Shown piece by piece: positions 1-8,052 of a stretch of 13,797 bases of DNA. The stretch is from Bacillota bacterium. GTDB lineage: Bacteria; Bacillota; Clostridia; Oscillospirales; Ruminococcaceae. The notes below the pieces were generated by a model. The model made no database searches. It saw only the letters and a program-made list of their open reading frames with translations, and was not told where the DNA came from. The stretch is taken from assembly GCA_023413185.1 (NCBI GenBank), contig JAEZQD010000125.1, forward strand, positions 1-13,797. Direction: 5' to 3'. Position numbers and translations under genes: made by a program. The number at the start of each line of letters is the position of its first letter. The first letter of the stretch is position 1.

Positions 1-1
1 G

Positions 2-1555
2 TTATTTGTTGGCGGCTATCCAAGCATCAAGCTGTGCCTGCTTCTCTGCAATTACCGTATTGATACCCGCATCCTCGAGTGCTTTTACAAACTGGGGGAT
101 GGCTTCGTCCGGCGAAACACTGCCGCAAACAAGCCCGGGGTAATACTGGTTAATTACATTGGAGATAGCGGTGAGCTCGTTGACTACCTTAGCGGCATCG
201 AAGTTGAAGCCGTAGAAGGGCGATCTCTCTGCGGTATTGTTCATCTCAAGCGCAGCGTTCTTGTCCTCATACTGCTCTTCGCTGGTCATTACCCACTGCA
301 GACGCTCAGAACCGATAACGCCGGAACACAGATATGCGGTATAGGGTACGGTGTTTGCATCCAAGCCCTCAGGGAACGCCACCACGTGATCGCTCACCTT
401 GACATAGTCGGTGCCTTCAATACCAAACAAAATGGTGTTAACTACAAACTCATCGGTGTAGATAATGTCAAGCAGCTTAACTGCCGCTTCGGGCACCTTG
501 CTGGTAGAGGAAACGCACATGGAAAGTCCGCTTGTTTTGGTATCCACATAAGCGGGTGCAATCCACTTGGCGCCGAAGGCCTCTGTTCCAACCAGCATGT
601 TAAACACGCTGTCGTCGCTTTCTGACTTAATGCCGGAATAAGATGCCCAGCTGCTGAACATACGACCTGCCGCAGCATACTCGGCGGCAACGGTGGTGGA
701 GGTAGCCATATCCTGAGGAACGTAGCCAGCGAGATACCAATCGCGCATAAGCTGGCAGTATTCTTTGAAGATGTCGGTGTTGAAGAAGTTTACAACTGTG
801 CTGTCGTCGCCTACGGCTACAGCGGCATAGTTGGATTCGCCAAGGCGATCAACCTTCTTCTCGCCCGCCCACAGAAGAGAAACGTAGGAGTCCTGCATGT
901 TGGTGGGGGCAAAGGGGTACACATCGGGGTACAGCTCTTTGACCTTAGCGTAGACCTTTGTAAGGTCGCGCACCGAGTTGATATCATTGATACTGTAGCC
1001 GGTTGCCGCCAGCATTTCCTTGTTGTAAGAAAGGGTGGGGGTAATTACAACCGCTTTGTTAATCGGTACACCGTACACGCCGCCCTTTTGTGTCACAACG
1101 CCGAACGCGTCTTCACCGAAATCGCGGCTAAGCGCTTCGGTCAGACCCTTGCCGTACTGCTCAAGCTGGGTGCTGATATCCATGCACATGTTCTGTGCGA
1201 TGTAGGTCTGCAGATCCAGCGGAATGAACAGATCCATCTGGGTGCCGCTCTGCATCGCCAGCTTAATCTTGTTGTCGTAATCTGCCGGGCTGAACAGGCG
1301 AAGGTCCAGCTTCACGTTGGAATCGGGATAGGTTTTTGCGATGTGCTCGTTAATCGCATCGGACACTCTGGAATAATCATCGGGGATGTTGTTGAAGGTT
1401 ATAAGATACATAACGACGGTTTCCACATCCGCTGTCGGGGTGGATGGCGTGTTGGCATCAGTACTGCTGCTGGGTGCGGGGGTTGCACACGCGGACAGCG
1501 CGGATAAACACAGAACCAGAGCCAGTAACAATGATAAAATCTTTAACTTTTTCAT
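2..1555 (-). CDS. Extracellular solute-binding lipoprotein of a sugar-type ABC importer (DUF3502-like C-terminus)
   Basis: A 517-aa protein with a lipoprotein signal: a KK-rich start, a hydrophobic stretch at about residues 4-22, and a lipobox LSAC with the acylated cysteine at residue 23, followed by a Ser/Thr/Pro-rich linker. This predicts export and anchoring on the outer face of the membrane. The body resembles family 1 solute-binding proteins (LplA-like). The end (about residues 430-515, with GFNFD near its start and EKQAQLDAW near its end) resembles the DUF3502 domain of oligosaccharide-binding proteins. The ATG start is supported by AAGGAGGA (complement of 1562-1569) just upstream. It follows a YesN/YesM-type pair on the same strand, so it probably delivers a carbohydrate to an ABC permease encoded beyond the left edge. 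The substrate cannot be told from sequence; a peptide ligand is less likely. Confidence 0.9.
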   Translation of the reverse strand: MKKLKILSLLLALVLCLSALSACATPAPSSSTDANTPSTPTADVETVVMYLITFNNIPDDYSRVSDAINEHIAKTYPDSNVKLDLRLFSPADYDNKIKLAMQSGTQMDLFIPLDLQTYIAQNMCMDISTQLEQYGKGLTEALSRDFGEDAFGVVTQKGGVYGVPINKAVVITPTLSYNKEMLAATGYSINDINSVRDLTKVYAKVKELYPDVYPFAPTNMQDSYVSLLWAGEKKVDRLGESNYAAVAVGDDSTVVNFFNTDIFKEYCQLMRDWYLAGYVPQDMATSTTVAAEYAAAGRMFSSWASYSGIKSESDDSVFNMLVGTEAFGAKWIAPAYVDTKTSGLSMCVSSTSKVPEAAVKLLDIIYTDEFVVNTILFGIEGTDYVKVSDHVVAFPEGLDANTVPYTAYLCSGVIGSERLQWVMTSEEQYEDKNAALEMNNTAERSPFYGFNFDAAKVVNELTAISNVINQYYPGLVCGSVSPDEAIPQFVKALEDAGINTVIAEKQAQLDAWIAANK

Positions 1556-1575
1556 AGTAGTCCTCCTTCATTCTG

Positions 1576-1595
1576 TTCCCGCCGTTTTGCGGGAA
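1576..1595 (-). other. Hairpin in the leader of the solute-binding protein mRNA
   Basis: A perfect 7-bp inverted repeat (TTCCCGC / GCGGGAA, 6-nt loop) lies just upstream of the ribosome binding site of the solute-binding protein gene. There is no T-run after it, so it does not look like a terminator. It may protect the 5' end of a processed transcript or affect translation. The structure is visible; the role is inferred. Confidence 0.5.
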
Positions 1596-1607
1596 TCTGC
1601 TAACCTT

Positions 1608-1613
1608 ATTATA
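1608..1613 (-). promoter_or_regulatory. Possible -10 box for the solute-binding protein gene
   Basis: The minus strand reads TATAAT here, about 53 nt before the ATG at 1555. No recognisable TTGACA-like -35 box lies 15-19 nt further upstream, so this is a weak or activator-dependent promoter at best. The upstream AraC-type regulator would be the natural activator. No terminator separates that regulator gene from this one, so readthrough is also likely. Confidence 0.35.
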
Positions 1614-1723
1614 AAAGAAGGATTACCCCACGTGCTTTTGATTATCAGCAGTGAGTTTTCTATTTGCCGTGATTGTTGCCTCTATTATTAAAAACCGGTC
1701 AAACCTACTTGTCCGCAGTAATT

Positions 1724-3304
1724 TTACAGCCGTTTTTTATACTGACTGGGTGAAAGACCTGTGCTTTTTTTAAACAGTGTGGAGAAATACGAAAAGTTAT
1801 CAAACCCCACAGCACCCGCAATTTCGCTGATGTTCATCTCTCCCTCTGTCAGCAGCTGCTTTGCTTTGTGGATTTTTCGTTCATTGACATAATCCTTCAA
1901 AAAATAGCCGGTTTCCGCTTTAAACAGCTTCGCTACATAATCGGGGGAAAGATATACATGCCGCGCAATGTCCTCTCGACCGAGCTCCGAAGCCGAGTTT
2001 TCTTCCACAAAACGTTTTATCTTTTCCACAATGGTTTCGCTTTTACGCGCCTGCGCGATGGTCTCCACCGTTTTTTGAGTGGCAAAGCTTGCCCACTTGA
2101 GTAAGTCAAACAGAGAATTCTCGCAGGTGCGCTCCAACTGCTTTGCGCCTTCCTCTAAGAACAGCTCATGCGCAAGGATGTTTTCTTTGTATAGGCAAGA
2201 AAAGATAACCTGCATATAGTCCTGATGCGCGCTGTGCAGCGTTTGAGCCGAGAGCAGCCCGCTGCCGCTTGCCTTTTCGAGTGTTTTGCGCAGCTCATTC
2301 ACCGCGTCTATGGCGTTACCCTGCGCAAGCAGCTCCTGCACACGCTCCACATCCAGCGCATCGGGGGTGCCAAGCACCGCAACCTGCTCTGTCTGTGTGA
2401 CTACCGCGATGCTCCTTACAACGTTGTTTTCGTCAGTCTCCTCCCACACACGACGCTGCGCAGAAAGCTCATTGATTGCACATTCCGGTCCGACATACAC
2501 GATGGCGCCACACTGCAGATAGCTCTGGTACGCCTTTGAAAGGCTCTCGCACCGCGTAAGGATGTGCTCACCTTTATAGTCTACCGCCGCGGCGATATAG
2601 ATGCGGCCGTTGTGGCTGTAATCGAACACCCTGGGGTCGTTGGGGGCTTCAAACAAAATATCGCTCGCAATGTTGCCCGCCGCATAGCGAAAGGTCGGCA
2701 GATCCCAATGCTGCTCTGCTACCTGCGCCTCCATGACCGAGCACAATACCAGCCGGTATGTCCCATCCAGGTTGATGTTTGCCTTGCGATGCTCTTCGTA
2801 GGTTCTGCTGTTTTGAATGGTTACCATTGCATCGGAAAACAGCAATTCGCGCCACAGGGCATTTTCTACAAGCGTACGGTTATCCAGCCACAGTTCGCCA
2901 AGCGCGCTGCGCCTCTTTAACTCCCGACGATACAGAATCTTTTCCACCACCTGGGTGAGCGCGTTCTGTAGAACGGCAATATCCAGCGGTTTTGTAATGT
3001 AGGCATCTGCCTTAAATTGCAGTGCTTTGGTTGCGTAGCCAAAATCGGCATGGCAGGTAAGAAAGATGAACTCAATCTCGTAGCCCTGTTCCCTCACCCA
3101 CTCAATAAGCTGAATGCCGGAATACTTGGGCATTTCAATATCGCAGATTACGATATCAATCTCGTGCTGCTCGATTAAGCTTTTGGCAGCCACCACATTA
3201 TAAGCAACATAAACAAACTGCAGCTGCAGCGGCATTTTATTAAGCGAGACCGAAATGGCCTGCGTCGTTGGAATATCATCATCCACAATCAAAATATTCA
3301 TCAT
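1724..3304 (-). CDS. AraC-family response regulator, YesN type
   Basis: With the start chosen here this is a 526-aa cytoplasmic regulator. The receiver domain (about residues 1-120) shows the acidic cluster VDDD at 8-10, the phospho-acceptor Asp in ICDIEMP at 55, a Thr at 83 and the Lys of TKP at 105. A long, less conserved middle region follows. The end (about 428-526) is an AraC-type double helix-turn-helix with ISEIAGAVGFDNFSYFS and FKKSTGLSPSQYKK motifs. The frame stays open to 3355, but the ATG at 3304 has AAAGG about 10 nt upstream; ATGs at 3301 and 3313 are alternatives. The partner kinase lies 112 nt upstream on the same strand. The phosphorylated regulator probably activates the downstream solute-binding protein gene and its transporter. 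Confidence 0.88.
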   Translation of the reverse strand: MMNILIVDDDIPTTQAISVSLNKMPLQLQFVYVAYNVVAAKSLIEQHEIDIVICDIEMPKYSGIQLIEWVREQGYEIEFIFLTCHADFGYATKALQFKADAYITKPLDIAVLQNALTQVVEKILYRRELKRRSALGELWLDNRTLVENALWRELLFSDAMVTIQNSRTYEEHRKANINLDGTYRLVLCSVMEAQVAEQHWDLPTFRYAAGNIASDILFEAPNDPRVFDYSHNGRIYIAAAVDYKGEHILTRCESLSKAYQSYLQCGAIVYVGPECAINELSAQRRVWEETDENNVVRSIAVVTQTEQVAVLGTPDALDVERVQELLAQGNAIDAVNELRKTLEKASGSGLLSAQTLHSAHQDYMQVIFSCLYKENILAHELFLEEGAKQLERTCENSLFDLLKWASFATQKTVETIAQARKSETIVEKIKRFVEENSASELGREDIARHVYLSPDYVAKLFKAETGYFLKDYVNERKIHKAKQLLTEGEMNISEIAGAVGFDNFSYFSTLFKKSTGLSPSQYKKRL

Positions 3305-3376
3305 TTTGACCATACCTTTCCGGCGCAATACGCCGCGGGAGGCACAAAACGCCATGTATAATAGCGGTGCCGCTCT

Positions 3377-3398
3377 GCCGCACAGGAGAACGTGCGGC
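3377..3398 (-). other. Hairpin between kinase and response regulator genes
   Basis: A perfect 7-bp inverted repeat GCCGCAC / GTGCGGC with an 8-nt loop sits in the 112-nt gap between the kinase stop and the regulator start. No T-run follows on the minus strand, so it is not a standard intrinsic terminator. It could be an attenuating or mRNA-stabilising structure that sets the kinase-to-regulator ratio. That role is inference. Confidence 0.4.
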
Positions 3399-3416
3399 TG
3401 TTGTTGGGCCGTGTTA

Positions 3417-5144
3417 TCATTTATCGCTTAAGTGTTCCGATTTAGCGGACAGCGGGATGTATATGTCTATCTGCGCACCGCCCTGCTCATTGTTAGAAAG
3501 CCCAAGCAGACCCTCCCGCCCGTAGGTAAGCGCCAGAGTTTTTGATATATTGGCAATCCCGACACTCTCCATGTCCTGATATGAGCCTTGCAGCAGGGAA
3601 TCGGGAAAACCGCAGCCGGTGTCCTCAATCGTAATCAGCGCAAACGGTTCATCGTCCTTTTGTATCCTTCGAGCGCGAATAAACACCGATATACCGGTTT
3701 CTCCGTCAAATGCATGCTTGAAGATGTTTTCGACAAAGGTTTGAAACAGCAGTTTTTGCACGGGTATATCTGCGACATCCGGTTCAACCGAATGATAATA
3801 AAAGATGCGTTTGGGATGGCGAATCTGCTGCAGCTTTAAGAAATCCACGGCATGCTGCACCTCGCTTGCTATGGTCGCCTGATTTAGGTTATCTGTAAAC
3901 AGATAGCGCAGATACGCGCTGAGCGCCGCAACAAACTGCTGAATCTGCTCGTTCTTACCGTTCATGGACAGGCTGGAAATGGTGGTGATTGCATTGAGGT
4001 AAAAATGCGGTCGCAGCTGCATCTGCAGGTATTTGAGCTGCGCGTTCTTGCGTTCCAACGTTTCTTCATAGGTTTGAATCTTCAGGTCCTTAATCTCCTG
4101 TGTCATACTGTTAAAGGAGCCGATGAGCGTGGCGAACTCCCGTGCCTCCGTCTCATCAATCGGGATTTGATAGTCAATGTTGCCGCTCTCGATCTGCTCG
4201 GTGGCAGCCGTCAGCTTTTTTACCGAGCGCACAATCTTTCGGTTTAGATACCGACTTGACGCAACAACCGTAAGCAGTGCCGGTACCCCCATGAATATTA
4301 GGATAAACTGCATCGTTTGAACGCCCCTGTAAATATCCTTTCGCGCAATGGCGCACGAAAGCCGCAGTCCATAGCCGGGCAGCGTCTCTGTAAACACGGC
4401 GTGCTCGGCAGAGACATTCGACACCAGCTCCTTACTGTTTTCGATGTTAAGTCCAAGCGGAAAATCGGCTTTGTTTTCGGAGGCAAGTACCGCTCCGACC
4501 TCATCGGTAAGCATATAAACCGAGCGGTTCTCCCCCATTTCGCCGGGCTGCGCCAGAAATTTGTCGAGCGCGACCAACACCCCGATATCAGCATGACCGA
4601 TGCTGTAGTTTTGCAATAGGAAGTACGACTCTGCCATCTGCACAATGTGCCAGGTGCCTAACGCCGCATCGTTTTCCAGCGGCGTGTCGCTGCGAAAGTA
4701 CTCCTCTATCGCGAACTTTTGCGGCCAAGCTATCCCACTGTTATAGCGAAACAGGTAGATGTTTTCTTCCTTGTAGGCAAAATACAAGCAGGAGATATCG
4801 GTGTTGCCGGCGGCCTTTTTTGTAAGGATATCCGCCATGTCCATGGATGAGATGTATTTTTTAAAGTCACCGCTGCCCTGAAATGCGTTTACCTTACCGA
4901 GGTTATCTAAAGCCAGCTCGTTGAGGGTGGCTGTGGCGGAAGAAAACACTGCGCGTATTTGCTGAATGCGAACGCTCATAACACGGCGCTGCTGCTCCTC
5001 CACATTCTCTGTCGCGATGCGGTAGGAATAGATGTTGTAGTACAGCAGCAAAAGAATCATGACCGCCAGAATAGTGGCAATCACGGCGCTGATTTTAAAA
5101 ACAATGGAATCGGTGCGGCGAAAAACCCGGCGCAATAGTTGCAT
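3417..5144 (-). CDS. Sensor histidine kinase, YesM type
   Basis: A 575-aa membrane kinase with its start set at the ATG at 5144, which has GGAGGA four nt upstream (complement of 5149-5154). The frame is open to 5201 but without such a site. Order of parts: TM1 at about residues 16-38, an extracellular sensor region of about 240 residues, TM2 at about 277-297, a HAMP-like linker to about 353, then a His_kinase domain (PF06580 type) with the phospho-acceptor His at 380 in LRPHFYLNAI. An HATPase region follows, with the N-box Asn at 473 (FVENIFKHAF) and the G-box EDTGCGF near 507-513. The YesM/LytS-type H-box fits the adjacent YesN-type regulator. The extracellular part probably senses a sugar directly or through a binding protein; the ligand is unknown. 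Confidence 0.9.
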   Translation of the reverse strand: MQLLRRVFRRTDSIVFKISAVIATILAVMILLLLYYNIYSYRIATENVEEQQRRVMSVRIQQIRAVFSSATATLNELALDNLGKVNAFQGSGDFKKYISSMDMADILTKKAAGNTDISCLYFAYKEENIYLFRYNSGIAWPQKFAIEEYFRSDTPLENDAALGTWHIVQMAESYFLLQNYSIGHADIGVLVALDKFLAQPGEMGENRSVYMLTDEVGAVLASENKADFPLGLNIENSKELVSNVSAEHAVFTETLPGYGLRLSCAIARKDIYRGVQTMQFILIFMGVPALLTVVASSRYLNRKIVRSVKKLTAATEQIESGNIDYQIPIDETEAREFATLIGSFNSMTQEIKDLKIQTYEETLERKNAQLKYLQMQLRPHFYLNAITTISSLSMNGKNEQIQQFVAALSAYLRYLFTDNLNQATIASEVQHAVDFLKLQQIRHPKRIFYYHSVEPDVADIPVQKLLFQTFVENIFKHAFDGETGISVFIRARRIQKDDEPFALITIEDTGCGFPDSLLQGSYQDMESVGIANISKTLALTYGREGLLGLSNNEQGGAQIDIYIPLSAKSEHLSDK

Positions 5145-5277
5145 CTTGTCCTCCTGCTGTATTAGATGTATTGATCTCTTCACATAAGTATATCCGTTCA
5201 CGGTTCATCTGTAAACCACCGCCGACCCGCATTGTTACCAATGCCGATTTACCAACTATAGTATCCCACTTCTACTA

Positions 5278-5306
5278 TATATAAACACAGGCAACGCGAC
5301 TTTCAA
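5278..5306 (-). promoter_or_regulatory. Sigma-A promoter for the kinase-regulator operon
   Basis: On the minus strand a -35 box TTGAAA (complement of 5301-5306) and a -10 box TATATA (complement of 5278-5283) are separated by exactly 17 nt. The start of transcription would fall near 5271, giving a leader of about 127 nt before the kinase ATG. A second -10-like TACTAT lies at 5258-5263 without a good -35. Confidence 0.6.
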
Positions 5307-5316
5307 AACCGCGTTG
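5292..5316. promoter_or_regulatory. Operator-like inverted repeat over the -35 box
   Basis: CAACGCG (5292-5298) and CGCGTTG (5310-5316) form a perfect 7-bp dyad with an 11-nt spacer that contains the TTGAAA -35 box of the kinase promoter. One turn between half-sites and the overlap with the -35 suit a dimeric repressor or an autoregulator. The dyad is seen directly; the binding protein is unknown. Confidence 0.45.
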
Positions 5317-5494
5317 ACTTGTTCTGTTCCGTGGACATTGTTGCAAAGCATCCCGCAAATAGTCCTCTCGGCTGTCGGGTGAACGCCAGCTTGCCGCACC
5401 CTCTGGCGGTGGATATTAGACAGCTACACTCGCCGCCGTACTGCAAAAGAAGGCCTTCACCCTTTGGGGCGAGAGCCTTCTTTCATATAATCAT
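5307..5494. other. Intergenic region between the two-component operon and the FAD oxidase
   Basis: Apart from part of the operator dyad and the terminator hairpin at 5448-5481, I see no gene here. A minor 6-bp inverted repeat (CGCCAG at 5384-5389, CTGGCG at 5403-5408) has no clear role. Confidence 0.5.
5448..5481 (-). terminator. Intrinsic terminator downstream of the FAD oxidase gene
   Basis: Read on the minus strand, the stem AGAAGGC pairs with GCCTTCT. An inner CGCCC / GGGTG helix has a CAAA loop, and TTTT follows the stem (complement of 5445-5448). It begins 14 nt after the oxidase stop codon. It should insulate that gene from the two-component operon further along the same strand. Confidence 0.75.
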
Positions 5495-6841
5495 TTACCG
5501 TATTGATTGCGCAAAGCAAAAGACATTACCGGGGTCGTAACTACATTTTACGCGGCGAAGCCTTGAGATATTCTCCCCGTAATACTCACTCCCATAGTCC
5601 GTGATGCAGCTGTAGGGGAAATTGACAAAGGAGCCTTCGGTTATGCTTTTGAGGAAGCCGTACCTTTCATAAACCCATTGCCTGTTCTCAGATGCGAATC
5701 GGTCGTCCTCCCACACGGACTGTAATGCCATGATATAGGCTGCGTGTCTGTAATAAAACGCGGTGTCTCGTGGGGCGACGTCCCGAACCTTTCCGCCCAA
5801 GGCATAGAGGCTCACTGCGGCATTCACCGCACCTTGAGCCCTACGGTCGATGAGCTCTACAATATTGCGTATCTCAAGCATACTGTACTGCCTGAATGCA
5901 AACCCGCTGGCATTTTGGAACTTCTCGGAAGACGGGTACGATTGTTCTATAATTTGAATCGCCTGCAGAAAGGTCATCTCCTCCAGCGATACCGTACCGC
6001 CCGGTATTTCCGTAAAGGGCTGCAATATCTGCTGTGCCTCGGCAATCGTGCCATAGAATATTCCGGTGCCGTAAATGCCCCTGCCCTCAATGCTTAAATC
6101 GTAGAGACCCGCTCTGAGGGTAATGCGCTCGTCGAGATCGATCAACCACCGCTGCCACGTATCAATGAACTGCTCCATCTCGGAGTTTGCGGCATCAGGG
6201 TAATCAAGCTCCACCAGTGTTACAATGCCGGTTTTGGGCGGCAGTCGAAACGTCAGCTCGGTCACAACACCAAAGTTGCCGCCTCCCCCACCCCTGCAAG
6301 CCCAAAAAAGGTCGGGGTTAACCCGCCCGCTTGCCTTTAAGACCCTCCCCGCGCAGTCTGCAATCTCAATTTCCTCCAGGCTGTCGCATCCCAAGCCCAG
6401 ATAACGGCAGGAAAGACCCCACCCGCCGCCCAGCGTAAAACCGCTGACCGCCACCGTAGGGCAAAGCCCTCCCAGAAACGGGTAGCCCCTTGAAGATACC
6501 GTACTGTATATCTGCTCATTGAGTACCCCAGGCTGCATACGTACCAGCCCATTCTGTTCGTCAAGCTCTATTGCGTCCATCTCGCTTACGTCGATAACGA
6601 GCACGCAGTCTCCGTTTGAGTAGCCTTCGTAGTTATGCCCCCCACTGCGTATGCGCAACGGAATGCCGTTTCTTCTTGACCAAATGATGGCGCTTTTTAC
6701 ATCGTTTTCATTGGTGCAGTAGTTAATCACCGACGGGTACTTTTGAATCGCCCGGTTCCACCCCTGCCTGTATTGGTTATATAAAGGGTCGCACGGCATG
6801 ACAACTCGCCCGCTTAACCCATGAAAATAAGCTGTATTCAC
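5495..6841 (-). CDS. FAD-linked oxidoreductase of the berberine bridge enzyme (BBE)/oligosaccharide oxidase type
   Basis: A 448-aa flavoprotein. An FAD_binding_4 (VAO-type) domain covers about residues 35-205 and a BBE domain the C-terminus (YYGENISRL, then YDPGNVFCFAQSI). His69 in RSGGHN and Cys127 in GGLCPTV match the two residues that carry 8-alpha-histidyl and 6-S-cysteinyl FAD in bicovalent members, so double attachment is predicted. Such enzymes oxidise sugars, alcohols or secondary-metabolite substrates with oxygen as acceptor; the substrate here is unknown. No signal peptide is visible. The start is GTG with GAGGAG 8 nt upstream (complement of 6850-6855). It follows two DUF4183 genes on the same strand after a 109-nt gap and ends at a clear terminator. 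A link to the spore surface is possible but unproven. Confidence 0.88.
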   Translation of the reverse strand: MNTAYFHGLSGRVVMPCDPLYNQYRQGWNRAIQKYPSVINYCTNENDVKSAIIWSRRNGIPLRIRSGGHNYEGYSNGDCVLVIDVSEMDAIELDEQNGLVRMQPGVLNEQIYSTVSSRGYPFLGGLCPTVAVSGFTLGGGWGLSCRYLGLGCDSLEEIEIADCAGRVLKASGRVNPDLFWACRGGGGGNFGVVTELTFRLPPKTGIVTLVELDYPDAANSEMEQFIDTWQRWLIDLDERITLRAGLYDLSIEGRGIYGTGIFYGTIAEAQQILQPFTEIPGGTVSLEEMTFLQAIQIIEQSYPSSEKFQNASGFAFRQYSMLEIRNIVELIDRRAQGAVNAAVSLYALGGKVRDVAPRDTAFYYRHAAYIMALQSVWEDDRFASENRQWVYERYGFLKSITEGSFVNFPYSCITDYGSEYYGENISRLRRVKCSYDPGNVFCFAQSIR

Positions 6842-6881
6842 ATAAAACGCTCCTCGAATTTATTACACATTCGTTTTCTTG

Positions 6882-6924
6882 TGCTGAAATAGCAGCAAAG
6901 ACTCCCCGCGTCATACTTTCAGCA
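6882..6924. repeat. Spaced 8-bp inverted repeat upstream of the FAD oxidase
   Basis: TGCTGAAA (6882-6889) and TTTCAGCA (6917-6924) are perfect inverted copies 27 nt apart, in the gap between the large DUF4183 gene and the oxidase gene. They could be two half-sites for a regulator or a long-loop hairpin. There is no T-run to suggest a terminator, and no clear -35/-10 pair was found in this gap. Confidence 0.4.
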
Positions 6925-6950
6925 GCTCATTCGCTTATTGATTTGTTTCT

Positions 6951-7970
6951 TTACGGCTCAAAAACAGCCACCGATTCAAAAACAACATATTCCCCTTTTG
7001 CGGGGGGTGCGCTTAACAGGAGCAAGCCCTTGCGAACCGTATAGGTTGCAGCAGGCTGCAAAACCGCATTGACGTAAAGGTTATAGTAGCTTACTGCGTG
7101 CGGGTCAGGTAACCCGCTGCTTTCATATTCCGTCAATCGGTCGCCGTCTGTGTACGCTGTGCTTACGCCGTCCGCGACGGTAATATAATACCGATGTGCG
7201 GCGCTAAGCGTTCGGTTACAATCATCGAGCAGCTTGATATAGGAAACGACAATCGGCTCGCCTTGATTTGGAACGTCGTTGGTTAACAGTTCCAGTGCAT
7301 CTTTGCTTAAGCGGTAGTTGTTGTACGGTTGCACCATACCGTTGATAAACAGATTGTGAATTGTCACCTCGTCCGAACACACCAACCCCTGCCCGCCGTA
7401 TTCGGGCAGCGCGTCTGCGCCGGTATACACCCGGCTTTTTCCGTCCGATACGGCGCAAAACTGGGTCACCTGCGCTTTAACAGGCGATGGCCGGCAATAG
7501 GTTGTTATGCAGGTACAAAAGGACGTGCGATAGACTGCGTCTTCTTGGCAGCCCTCAGGGCTGTTTTCATACACCGCTGTTTTGATATACACCCGAATTT
7601 TGATGTATGACGCATAGTGCCCGCCACCTTTGTGCCGAAAGATGGGCACTGCGCTGCACCCGAAGCAGGTGGTAACAAAGGAAAAATCGTCAGTGCTCGA
7701 CGCACTATGCATACAATTCAGCCCGGAAAACGGCACGGTGATGCTTGTGCCTGCTCGTCGGTTATATACGGTGACAAACCCTTTTACAAGAATTGCCGAA
7801 GCAATGTCGGTTTTGAGCCTTCCCATATTGCTAATATACCGGCTTTGGGCGTAGTTGCCGCCCGCAGACAGATTGATATACTCCATTGCGCCGGGTTTAC
7901 TAAGGTCCATAACACTGCCGTTTTCATCTGAAAGGAACCACCCAAAACAGGGATATTTTGATTGCTGCAT
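6951..7970 (-). CDS. Protein with two DUF4183 domains and a Cys-rich N-terminal half; probable spore-surface protein
   Basis: A 339-aa protein. The C-terminal half holds two related units at about residues 165-247 and 260-336. Both follow the pattern VSDGK(S)RVYT / VADGVSTAYT, then a YGGQG / YESSG turn, NLFINGMVQP / NLYVNAVLQP, and a strand-rich tail. This is the DUF4183 pattern found in Bacillus and Clostridium proteins tied to spore outer layers. The N-terminal half is not recognised; it contains most of the 11 cysteines, including CFGC (102-105) and FCTCITTYC (151-159), which could form disulphide cross-links or bind metal. The ATG at 7970 has AAAGGA 8 nt upstream. No signal peptide is visible, as is usual for spore coat proteins made in the mother cell. 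The location is inferred from the family. Confidence 0.72.
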   Translation of the reverse strand: MQQSKYPCFGWFLSDENGSVMDLSKPGAMEYINLSAGGNYAQSRYISNMGRLKTDIASAILVKGFVTVYNRRAGTSITVPFSGLNCMHSASSTDDFSFVTTCFGCSAVPIFRHKGGGHYASYIKIRVYIKTAVYENSPEGCQEDAVYRTSFCTCITTYCRPSPVKAQVTQFCAVSDGKSRVYTGADALPEYGGQGLVCSDEVTIHNLFINGMVQPYNNYRLSKDALELLTNDVPNQGEPIVVSYIKLLDDCNRTLSAAHRYYITVADGVSTAYTDGDRLTEYESSGLPDPHAVSYYNLYVNAVLQPAATYTVRKGLLLLSAPPAKGEYVVFESVAVFEP

Positions 7971-7978
7971 AATAACAA

Positions 7979-7984
7979 TCCTTT
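7979..7984 (-). promoter_or_regulatory. Ribosome binding site of the 339-aa DUF4183 protein
   Basis: AAAGGA on the minus strand, 8 nt before the ATG at 7970. It decides the start over internal ATG codons. Confidence 0.6.
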
Positions 7985-8052
7985 TTACAAAGCAAGTACT
8001 CTGGTTGATGGGTAACGTCTTAAGGACATCCTGCGTACATCATCATAGCATC

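Noticed and set aside
1088..1507. Open plus-strand frame of 139 codons
   Set aside because: Lies wholly inside the solute-binding protein gene on the other strand, has no ribosome binding site and no recognisable domain.
4298..4645. Open minus-strand frame of 115 codons inside the kinase gene
   Set aside because: Same strand but another frame of a clearly real kinase; low-complexity, Arg/Cys/Ser-rich translation typical of a shadow frame.
5384..5408. 6-bp inverted repeat CGCCAG / CTGGCG as a terminator or operator
   Set aside because: Short stem, 13-nt loop, no T-run and no promoter next to it; expected by chance in a region of this size.
7505..7705. Possible frameshift fragments inside the large DUF4183 gene
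   Set aside because: The main frame is continuous from 7970 to 6951 with a good ribosome binding site and intact DUF4183 units at the end; the other frames are shadows.
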